Positions 1 through 5,286 of a stretch of DNA of 5,286 nucleotides are shown here, in pieces; position 1 is the stretch's first letter; every line of letters begins with the position of its first letter. The stretch is from contig PBHS01000029.1 in NCBI GenBank assembly GCA_002719575.1, positions 54,029 through 59,314 of the forward strand, in the 5' to 3' direction. The position numbers were made by a program, and so were the translations under genes. The notes under the pieces were generated by a model. It saw nothing but the letters and a program-made list of their open reading frames with translations, did no database searches and had not been told where the DNA came from. This stretch comes from Gammaproteobacteria bacterium (GTDB lineage Bacteria > Pseudomonadota > Gammaproteobacteria > Pseudomonadales > Pseudohongiellaceae).

Positions 1-188
1 GTTTAAGAATTCAAGGGTGCGAATCTGGAGCCCTGTCGCATAGCTACACGGGACACAGCCAATCGTTGACGGCTAATAGTTACCTCAATTTTGTTTTTCG
101 AAGCGAATCTAGTTCTCAACAGTACATTCACCCTGCTACTCTCTGTGTTGAAGGCCTATGTTAAGTTATTTTCTCTGGGAACTCAGCA
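1..188. other. Upstream non-coding region of fbiC
   Basis: No credible gene end, RNA gene or strong terminator is visible in these 188 bases. TTGACG at 66-71 looks like a -35 hexamer but has no matching -10 at 16-18 nt. The octamer GCGAATCT occurs twice (19-26 and 103-110), which may be chance. A short frame opens with ATG at 158 and overlaps the fbiC start. The fbiC promoter presumably lies here or upstream of the window. Confidence 0.4.
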
Positions 189-2630
189 GTGAGCAGCAAT
201 ACCGACTGGCTAAGCGAGCGCGAGGCAATAGCCCTCGCCGACAATCCGGACACCCCGACCCTTGCCGAAGCGGCATCTAAGCTCAGGGATCGGAAGCATG
301 GCAATCTTATTACCTATTCGCGGAAGGTTTTCGTGCCTCTCACCCAACTGTGCCGCGATGTTTGTCATTATTGCACCTTTGCTCAGACCCCGAGGCATCT
401 TAATCAAGTTTTTATGCCGCCCGGAGAAGTGGTCGCTTTGTGTAAAGCCGGTGCCGAAGTAGGCTGCCAGGAAGCGCTTTTTACGCTGGGCGAAAAACCC
501 GAATTGCGATACCGCGCCGCTCGAGAAGCACTTGCTGAATTTGGGTACGACAGCACTCTGGAATATGTTCGGGATGCAGCTGAGCGTGTACTGACCGAGA
601 CCGGGCTGCTGCCTCATATTAACGCCGGCAATATGACTATCAGCGAAATCGGCATGCTTAGAGCAGTAAGCGCGTCCATGGGGATCATGTTGGAGTCCGC
701 TTCGCCCCGACTGTGTCAGAAAGGCATGCCACACTATGGTTCACCCGACAAAGATCCTGAGCTTCGACTGCAAACACTTGAATTCGCGGGCAAGTCTAGC
801 GTGCCTTTTACCACGGGCATTCTAATCGGAATTGGGGAAACTCGACTGGAGCGCATTGAGTCTCTCTTGTCGATCCGGCGACTTCATGAGCAGTATGGCC
901 ACATTCAGGAAGTAATCGTTCAAAATTTCAGAGCCAAGCCGAAAACAAAAATGGCACAAGCGCCTGAGCCAGATTTGGAAGATCTAATTTGGACACTCGC
1001 CGTAACTCGCTTGATCTTTGGATCGCAAATGAACATTCAGGCTCCCCCAAACCTGAGCCCAGGCGTCCTGCATCAACTAATCTCAGGGGGAATCAATGAC
1101 TGGGGCGGTGTTTCCCCAGTTACACCGGATCATGTTAATCCAGAGGCACCCTGGCCTCATCTCGATAACTTGGCCCGAGAGACGGAAGCGGCTGGCAAAT
1201 TTCTGGAACAGCGGCTAACTGTTTATCCGGGCTACCTTTGTGAAGGGTCTAAATGGCTTAATGAATCCGTCTTGCCGGTCGCGCTTACTCACAGCGACAG
1301 TATGGGTTTTGCCAGAAGGGATCCTTGGACTCCCGGAAGCAATGCAAAAATCCCCGCACTTGAAACCAAGTTGTGCCTAGAACGGCGCAGATCGTCCGCG
1401 CCTATCGCGAGCATCATCGAGCGCGCTCAAAAACAGCAAGCTCTGACTGAAAAGGAAATTGAGTTTCTCTTCAAGGTGCGTGGCCCTGACTTCAGCGCGG
1501 TCATTCGCGCCGCCGACCAGATACGATCAGAGCAGGCTGGCGATACTGTCAGCTACGTCGTGAACCGCAATATCAACTACACCAATGTTTGCTACTTTCG
1601 GTGCCAATTCTGTGCCTTTTCAAAAGGAAGAATGAGTGAGAACCTGAGAGGAAAGCCTTACGACATCTCAGCTGAGGAAATAGCACGCCGTTCCCGAGAG
1701 GCCTGGGACAGGGGCGCCACTGAAGTCTGTATGCAGGGAGGCATCCATCCAGACTACACCGGTCAGACCTACCTGGACATATTGGCTACTGTTAAACGCG
1801 CTGCGCCGGACATTCACGTCCACGCATTTTCACCTCTCGAGGTCTGGCAGGGCGCAGCGACCCTCGGAATAAGTCTCAAGGAGTTCCTCCTACGCCTAAG
1901 AATGGCAGGACTCAGCACCCTTCCCGGAACCGCGGCAGAAATCCTGCACGATGAGATTCGCGAGCAGATCTGCGCCGACAAACTTAACACCGAACAGTGG
2001 CTAAAAGTCATGCGATCCGCCCACGAAGTCGGCTTTCATTCAACAGCGACCATTATGTTTGGACATGTAGATCGGCCCAAACACTGGGCAGCACACCTCC
2101 ACGCAATTCGAAAACTGCAGGACGAAAGCGGAGGATTCACAGAATTCGTCCCGCTTCCCTACGTTGCAGCCGAAGCGCCAATGTATAGAAAAGGCAAATC
2201 AAGACAAGGCCCGACACTACGCGAAGGCCTACTCATGCATGCTGTACCTCGGTTAGCATTCAATGGAGCCATCTCCAACATTCAGACCTCATGGGTAAAA
2301 ATGGGTCGAAATGGCGCCATGCTCGCCCTACAGTGTGGTGCGAATGATCTTGGAGGCAGCCTGATGAACGAAAGTATCACACGAGCAGCTGGCGCTCAGC
2401 ACGGCCAGGAGTGGCCCCCCGCAGAGATGGCCGCTGCCATCAGTCGTCTTGGACGCTCAGCGAGAATGCGCACCACTTTGTATGCAGATGCCCCTGCAAC
2501 GCAGCGCGAGCGGGCGTTCAACGCATGTGCACTCAGTCAGATCATAAACAGTGACGCCGGGAAATTTCAGCGGAGCAAGATTCTGAAAGATACTGATTCG
2601 CCACTTTGTCCCGCCGGGCAATCCCAGTAA
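189..2630 (+). CDS. fbiC: Bifunctional FO synthase (CofG-CofH fusion, F420 biosynthesis)
   Basis: This 813-aa protein makes FO (7,8-didemethyl-8-hydroxy-5-deazariboflavin), the chromophore of coenzyme F420, from tyrosine and 5-amino-6-(D-ribitylamino)uracil in the cytoplasm. The N-terminal half is CofG-like. Its radical-SAM triad CRDVCHYC (C55, C59, C62) is followed by GEKPE near 101-105 and the SGGINDWGG segment near 299-307. The C-terminal half is CofH-like, with a second triad CYFRCQFC (C468, C472, C475), QGGIHPD near 516-522 and a segment around H617-P630. A linker of roughly residues 375-430 joins them. Order and length match the FbiC fusion, whose mycobacterial members are slightly longer; archaea use two separate proteins. 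The start is GTG: an in-frame TAA lies at 162-164, no ATG, GTG or TTG occurs between it and 189, and the first internal ATG (residue 76) lies past the first cluster. The ribosome-binding site is weak (GGGA at 177-180). Both triads are intact, so both half-reactions are expected to work. Identity is very secure. Confidence 0.96.
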   Translation: MSSNTDWLSEREAIALADNPDTPTLAEAASKLRDRKHGNLITYSRKVFVPLTQLCRDVCHYCTFAQTPRHLNQVFMPPGEVVALCKAGAEVGCQEALFTLGEKPELRYRAAREALAEFGYDSTLEYVRDAAERVLTETGLLPHINAGNMTISEIGMLRAVSASMGIMLESASPRLCQKGMPHYGSPDKDPELRLQTLEFAGKSSVPFTTGILIGIGETRLERIESLLSIRRLHEQYGHIQEVIVQNFRAKPKTKMAQAPEPDLEDLIWTLAVTRLIFGSQMNIQAPPNLSPGVLHQLISGGINDWGGVSPVTPDHVNPEAPWPHLDNLARETEAAGKFLEQRLTVYPGYLCEGSKWLNESVLPVALTHSDSMGFARRDPWTPGSNAKIPALETKLCLERRRSSAPIASIIERAQKQQALTEKEIEFLFKVRGPDFSAVIRAADQIRSEQAGDTVSYVVNRNINYTNVCYFRCQFCAFSKGRMSENLRGKPYDISAEEIARRSREAWDRGATEVCMQGGIHPDYTGQTYLDILATVKRAAPDIHVHAFSPLEVWQGAATLGISLKEFLLRLRMAGLSTLPGTAAEILHDEIREQICADKLNTEQWLKVMRSAHEVGFHSTATIMFGHVDRPKHWAAHLHAIRKLQDESGGFTEFVPLPYVAAEAPMYRKGKSRQGPTLREGLLMHAVPRLAFNGAISNIQTSWVKMGRNGAMLALQCGANDLGGSLMNESITRAAGAQHGQEWPPAEMAAAISRLGRSARMRTTLYADAPATQRERAFNACALSQIINSDAGKFQRSKILKDTDSPLCPAGQSQ
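351..374 (+). other. CofG-half radical-SAM [4Fe-4S] motif (CX3CX2C)
   Basis: Codons for C55, C59 and C62 of the FO synthase spell CRDVCHYC followed by TFAQTP. In radical-SAM enzymes these three cysteines bind the [4Fe-4S] cluster that cleaves S-adenosylmethionine. The flanking residues match the CofG type (CRDxCxYCTF), which closes the deazaflavin ring in the second step of FO formation. Confidence 0.93.
1590..1613 (+). other. CofH-half radical-SAM [4Fe-4S] motif (CX3CX2C)
   Basis: Codons for C468, C472 and C475 spell CYFRCQFC followed by AFSKGR. This second, independent cluster site has the CofH/MqnC-like context (NVCxxxCxFCAF). In CofH it joins the tyrosine-derived 4-hydroxybenzyl group to the ribitylaminouracil. 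The nearby GGIHPD sequence separates it from the CofG half. Confidence 0.92.
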
Positions 2631-2652
2631 ATTCGATCCTGTTGGATGGCAA

Positions 2653-2673
2653 ACGAACAGAGCCTCTGTTTGT
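2653..2673 (+). other. Hairpin downstream of fbiC (possible weak terminator or mRNA stem)
   Basis: ACGAACAGA pairs with TCTGTTTGT across a GCC loop, giving a 9-bp stem with one G-U pair, 22 nt after the fbiC stop codon. No T-run follows (the next bases are GGCGTCGCTT), so it is not a standard Rho-independent terminator. It could protect the 3' end of the mRNA, attenuate read-through, or be chance. Confidence 0.35.
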
Positions 2674-2686
2674 GGCGTCGCTTCAC

Positions 2687-2695
2687 TGATACAAT
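2687..2695 (+). promoter_or_regulatory. Candidate extended -10 promoter for the SDR-flippase-transferase cluster
   Basis: TGATACAAT fits an extended -10 element (TGnTATAAT) with one mismatch in the hexamer (TACAAT). It lies 79 nt before the SDR start codon, in the only sizeable gap between genes in the window. No good -35 hexamer is present: TTGTGG at 2670-2675 is the nearest, but its 14-nt spacing is short. Extended -10 promoters can work with a poor -35. The call rests on sequence match alone. Confidence 0.35.
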
Positions 2696-2760
2696 CTCGC
2701 GCTTTGATCGCGGCGGTGTTTCCGGCAGCAGCATATCGCGCAGGCCCACGTCGTCAGCAT

Positions 2761-2765
2761 AGGAA
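2761..2765 (+). promoter_or_regulatory. Shine-Dalgarno site of the SDR gene
   Basis: AGGAA lies 9 nt before the ATG at 2775. It is the clearest ribosome-binding site in the window and fixes the SDR start. The fbiC gene upstream and the two genes downstream have much weaker matches. Confidence 0.7.
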
Positions 2766-2774
2766 CTATTCGGC

Positions 2775-3668
2775 ATGAAAATTAGCATCACAGGAGCGAA
2801 CAGCAGTGTTGGCATCAATCTGCTGTCCCATTTGAGTCAGAAAGATGACGTCGTGACAATCGCCGGGGTGCGCTCTGAGTCTGCATTCGCGAGTCTTCCC
2901 CAATCAACATCAATAAATCCCGCGATAATTGCTTATGATGATCCGGAAAGCCTTAACCAAGCCCTCGCCGGCGCCGACTGCTTGATTCATCTCGCCGGGA
3001 TCCTGATTGAGAGCAAACATTCCAACTATGCCAGCGCTAACGTTGCTGCCACTGCTGCTGCTGTGAAAGCGGCCCAACATTGCAATGTCAGGCACATCAT
3101 TTTTATTAGTGTTGTCGGAGCAAGCGCTGGCTCGCGAAATGCCTATTTTCGCTCGAAAGGTGTTGGTGAGGAACTAGTCTTGAATTCAGGAATTCCCGCC
3201 ACAGTGTTGCGAACTCCAATTCTCATGGGACCCGGCACAGCTGGTGCCAAATCGCTCATAAGTGCTGTCTCAAATGGCCAAACCAAAGTGCTTGGCGGCG
3301 GCGGTTATTGCATGCGGCCCCTAGATATCGATGACCTCAGTCAAGCAATGGCGAAGTTGGCTTGTGAGCCTGCTAGAGACAGTCACATTCACGAGTTGGT
3401 GGGTCCGGAACCGATCACCTATCGTGATTTGATAAAAAAAGCCGGCAAATTGATGGGTAAAGAGGTTGAAGTCAGCTCTGTTCCGATTCTAATGGCCAAA
3501 TTGGGTGCGGCGATTACCAGCACGCTTAGTCAAGGCGGTATCACACCGACCGTTATTGATGTAATCACTGTGGATGAAGTCGTCACTGAGAACGCGAATG
3601 AAAAGATCGGCACTAGCCTGACACCTCTTGAAGATACTCTAAGAAAAATTTTAGCGAGCGAGCCCTGA
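2775..3668 (+). CDS. Atypical SDR / NAD(P)-dependent epimerase-dehydratase family protein (NDUFA9- or NmrA-like)
   Basis: This 297-aa protein is predicted to be cytoplasmic with an N-terminal Rossmann fold. The nucleotide-binding loop is TGANSSVG (residues 6-13), with Ser at the usual middle glycine of GxxGxxG. HLAG (72-75) matches the conserved segment after beta-4 of extended SDRs, ISVVG (111-115) carries the likely active-site Ser, and Y124-FRS-K128 supplies the YxxxK pair, so catalytic residues seem to be kept. The C-terminal part (about 180-297) has the RPLDIDDLSQAM and ELVGPEPITYRDLI patterns common in the complex-I NDUFA9-like and NmrA-like atypical SDRs. The substrate cannot be read from the sequence; it could be a sugar-nucleotide, lipid or quinone-related enzyme, or an NADPH-binding accessory protein. 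It follows a 144-nt gap after fbiC with its own candidate promoter and good ribosome-binding site. The next gene starts 1 nt after its stop, which points to co-transcription and translational coupling. The family is secure, the specific function is not. Confidence 0.85.
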   Translation: MKISITGANSSVGINLLSHLSQKDDVVTIAGVRSESAFASLPQSTSINPAIIAYDDPESLNQALAGADCLIHLAGILIESKHSNYASANVAATAAAVKAAQHCNVRHIIFISVVGASAGSRNAYFRSKGVGEELVLNSGIPATVLRTPILMGPGTAGAKSLISAVSNGQTKVLGGGGYCMRPLDIDDLSQAMAKLACEPARDSHIHELVGPEPITYRDLIKKAGKLMGKEVEVSSVPILMAKLGAAITSTLSQGGITPTVIDVITVDEVVTENANEKIGTSLTPLEDTLRKILASEP

Positions 3669-3669
3669 T

Positions 3670-4659
3670 ATGAGCGAACACGATAACGCTACGGCCAATG
3701 AGACTGTCGAAGAGCACCCTACTCCCGACAAGAAGCAAAGCACCCTAGGAAGATTAGTTTTCCTGCTGATTACAGGAGCTTGTTTTGTATACCTTTACTT
3801 CCGATTAAACGGCGCAGCTGCGAGAGAGGGTCTATCGCTTGCCGAATATATGACAGAAGTGTTCGCTAACGTTGCTTGGGGTTCGTGGCTAGCGCTAATG
3901 ATGGCCTACTCTCTGTTCTATTTTCTCATCGACACACTTGTTGTTACCCGGGCGCTCAATTGGCTGCTGGCAGACATAAGATACAGGGACATTCTGCCCA
4001 TTCGCGCGAGTTCCTACATAATATCGATATTCAACGAGCAAATCGGCAAAGGCGCCATGGCTTACTATTTAAACAAGCGGGACCAAATACCAGGCTGGGA
4101 AGTTGGATCAGTAATGTTATTCATTATGTTTTGCGAAGTTTTTTATTTGCTTGTTTGGGCAACGGTCGGCTACATTTTTGGTAGAGATGGGCTTCCAGAG
4201 GTCTTTCAAATAATGCCTTTCATAAGTATCGGGGCCGCTGCATTTCTGATTTCCTGGTTGCTTTACTTCAACGGCACAATCCTCCAGAACAATCAGCTCA
4301 GGGAGAAACGAATCCTTCACGGCTTCCGCCGCGCAAAGCTTTGGCATTACGCCGCTTTTTTCTTGCTTCGGTCGCCAGCTCTTCTTGCCGCGATAGTGGT
4401 CTACACTATGGCGCTCAACCTGTTCAATGTTGAAGCTTCTTTCCTGACGCTATTACCTTACTTACCAGTGATTTTCTTCGCCGCTGCTGTTCCAACTCCG
4501 ATGAGGGCTGCAGCGATTACTTTTTGGGTTATATTGTTTCCCGAAAATGAAGGCCAGATGGCGGCGTTTGGGCTTGTCCAACACAATTTTTTTATCTTTT
4601 TTAACGCACTCATTGGTCTTATTTTCTGGCGCAGGGCCCAGCGCGAGCTGTTCACCTAA
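3670..4659 (+). CDS. Multi-spanning membrane protein, probable YbhN/LPG-synthase-TM flippase-like family
   Basis: This 329-aa integral membrane protein has a polar, acidic N-terminal tail (residues 1-26) and then about seven or eight hydrophobic segments, roughly at 27-45, 70-98, 112-130 (less hydrophobic, possibly re-entrant), 146-169, 181-200, 226-250, 255-290 and 299-319. The stretch RALNWLLADIRYRDILP (94-110), then SIFNEQIGKGAMAYYLNKR (119-137) and a PTPMRA element near 275-280, resemble the layout of the flippase-like domain found in YbhN and in the membrane half of lysylphosphatidylglycerol synthase. No aminoacyl-transferase domain is attached. Members of that family are thought to move lipids or lipid-linked compounds across the inner membrane; the substrate here is unknown. 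The gene starts 1 nt after the SDR stop with only a weak GCGAGCGAG-type ribosome-binding site, and the CDP-alcohol transferase gene follows 6 nt after its stop in the same reading frame. That context supports a role in lipid metabolism. The membrane nature is certain; the family is likely but judged by eye. Confidence 0.75.
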   Translation: MSEHDNATANETVEEHPTPDKKQSTLGRLVFLLITGACFVYLYFRLNGAAAREGLSLAEYMTEVFANVAWGSWLALMMAYSLFYFLIDTLVVTRALNWLLADIRYRDILPIRASSYIISIFNEQIGKGAMAYYLNKRDQIPGWEVGSVMLFIMFCEVFYLLVWATVGYIFGRDGLPEVFQIMPFISIGAAAFLISWLLYFNGTILQNNQLREKRILHGFRRAKLWHYAAFFLLRSPALLAAIVVYTMALNLFNVEASFLTLLPYLPVIFFAAAVPTPMRAAAITFWVILFPENEGQMAAFGLVQHNFFIFFNALIGLIFWRRAQRELFT

Positions 4660-4665
4660 CAGCAT

Positions 4666-5214
4666 ATGGCGGATTTTCTCACCCTCGTCCGCCTGCTGCT
4701 TGCCCTGCCGGTGGGTTGGGCAATGGCCGAACATGAGTTCTTGCCAGCTTGGGTACTCGCTTTCTTTATGCTTTTGGCAGTGACGAGTGACTTTCTAGAC
4801 GGAAAAATGGCGCGGACCTTTGGCACAGCATCTGCTAGTGGTCAGATTTTTGATCACACAACTGATTTTATCTTCGTGACTTCAGGTTTGGCAGGCGCTG
4901 CAAGCGCCGGTCTAGTTCCAGATATTTTACCGATTCTGATCACGCTCGCATTCAGTCAGTATGTACTGGACTCCTATTTTCTTTATCGCCAGAAAAGTTT
5001 ACGCATGAGTTCTCTTGGTCGCTGGAACGGAGTTCTTTATTTTTGTCCTCTTATCTTAATCGCCGGCTCAAGGCTGCTTGAAAGCAACCAGTGGGCTGCT
5101 GAGACCGTACTCACAATTTTGAGGATGTTAGCTTGGACACTCGTTGTGAGCACTTTAATTTCGATTCTCGATAGAGCAATAGCACCGTTCAATATTCAAC
5201 GGCACTCTCGTTGA
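4666..5214 (+). CDS. CDP-alcohol phosphatidyltransferase family protein
   Basis: This 182-aa inner-membrane enzyme is predicted to transfer a phosphatidyl or phospho-alcohol group from a CDP-activated donor to an alcohol, releasing CMP. The full family motif is present at residues 42-67: D42-x2-D45-G46-x2-A49-R50-x8-G59-x3-D63-x3-D67. These acidic residues bind the catalytic metal ions. The N-terminus (FLTLVRLLLALPVGW, 4-18) resembles the TLxRxxLxP start of PgsA-type enzymes, and about five or six hydrophobic helices fit the family. The length is close to that of phosphatidylglycerophosphate synthase, but DHTTD replaces the DPxADK typical of PgsA, so another acceptor alcohol is plausible and I give no gene symbol. 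It starts 6 nt after the preceding membrane-protein gene, in the same frame, with no clear ribosome-binding site; translation probably depends on coupling. The family is secure, the substrate is unknown. Confidence 0.92.
   Translation: MADFLTLVRLLLALPVGWAMAEHEFLPAWVLAFFMLLAVTSDFLDGKMARTFGTASASGQIFDHTTDFIFVTSGLAGAASAGLVPDILPILITLAFSQYVLDSYFLYRQKSLRMSSLGRWNGVLYFCPLILIAGSRLLESNQWAAETVLTILRMLAWTLVVSTLISILDRAIAPFNIQRHSR
4789..4866 (+). other. CDP-alcohol phosphatidyltransferase catalytic motif
   Basis: These codons cover D42 to D67 of the transferase and contain every invariant position of D-x2-DG-x2-AR-x8-G-x3-D-x3-D. With no substitution at any of them, the protein should be catalytically active rather than a degenerate relative. 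Confidence 0.93.
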
Positions 5215-5220
5215 AAAACC

Positions 5221-5286
5221 ATGAGAAAGCCCATGAACGGACTTATACGAGAACTATCGAGTAGGACCGCAGTTGAGTGCTTCCCG
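5221..5286 (+). CDS. Possible start of a fifth co-directional gene (partial, cut by the window end)
   Basis: An ATG 6 nt after the transferase stop opens a frame that stays free of stops for 22 codons to the window edge. A second in-frame ATG at 5233 follows a GAGAAAG stretch that could be a weak ribosome-binding site. The peptide begins MRKPMNGLIRELSSRTAV and cannot be assigned to a family. Tight spacing like that of the other junctions favours a real gene, but 22 open codons can easily arise by chance. It runs past 5286. Confidence 0.4.
   Translation, partial: MRKPMNGLIRELSSRTAVECFP

Noticed and set aside
66..96. TTGACG at 66-71 as a -35 element for fbiC
   Set aside because: The sequence 16-18 nt downstream (around ATTTTG/TTTTGT) is a poor -10, so no complete promoter can be supported.
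19..110. Direct repeat GCGAATCT at 19-26 and 103-110
   Set aside because: Eight bases and only two copies at 84-nt spacing; without conservation this is within chance.
210..734. A 174-codon open frame on the minus strand opposite the start of fbiC
   Set aside because: It lies fully inside the CofG half, whose + strand product has clear catalytic motifs. The minus-strand product shows no recognisable domain.
2567..2818. An 83-codon minus-strand frame spanning the fbiC-SDR gap
   Set aside because: It overlaps both flanking genes, would start inside the SDR coding region, has a low-complexity basic product and no family resemblance. It is most likely a chance frame.
3876..4184. A 102-codon + strand frame inside the membrane-protein gene
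   Set aside because: It is an out-of-phase shadow of a frame with clear membrane segments and shows no independent coding signs.
4462..4734. Overlapping minus-strand frames across the membrane-protein/transferase junction
   Set aside because: They run antisense to two well-supported genes, and their products are hydrophilic and resemble no known family.
1..5286. CRISPR array, tRNA, rRNA, insertion sequence or attachment site
   Set aside because: No regularly spaced repeats, clover-leaf-like segments, transposase coding or terminal inverted repeats were seen on either strand.

Overview
The window has 5286 bases and mid-range GC content. It carries four complete protein-coding genes and the possible start of a fifth, all on the + strand. 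It looks like a bacterial chromosome segment. Closely packed genes, a clear AGGAA ribosome-binding site before one gene and moderate GC argue against a high-GC actinobacterium, the classic setting for the first gene. A proteobacterium, perhaps an uncultured marine or environmental gammaproteobacterium, is a reasonable guess, but nothing in the window proves the taxonomy.

Layout: 1-188 is non-coding upstream sequence without a convincing promoter. 189-2630 encodes a two-domain FO synthase (FbiC, a CofG-CofH fusion). It carries two separate radical-SAM cysteine triads and makes the deazaflavin chromophore of coenzyme F420. 2631-2774 is an intergenic region with a 9-bp hairpin and an extended -10 promoter candidate. 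Three genes follow in a tight cluster: an atypical short-chain dehydrogenase/reductase (SDR) related to the NDUFA9-like/NmrA-like group (2775-3668), a multi-spanning membrane protein that resembles the YbhN/LPG-synthase-TM flippase-like family (3670-4659), and a CDP-alcohol phosphatidyltransferase with a complete catalytic motif (4666-5214). A fifth reading frame opens 6 nt later at 5221 and runs off the end.

The FO synthase would supply the F420 precursor from tyrosine and 5-amino-6-ribitylaminouracil. No other F420 gene (cofC/fbiD, cofD/fbiA, cofE/fbiB) is visible here. The three genes after it look like a small membrane-lipid module: the transferase would build a phospholipid head group, the flippase-like protein might move a lipid or lipid-linked intermediate, and the SDR would supply a redox or NADPH-dependent step. 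Whether this module is linked in function to F420 is an open inference. The spacing and the candidate promoter suggest the trio can be transcribed separately from the FO synthase gene.
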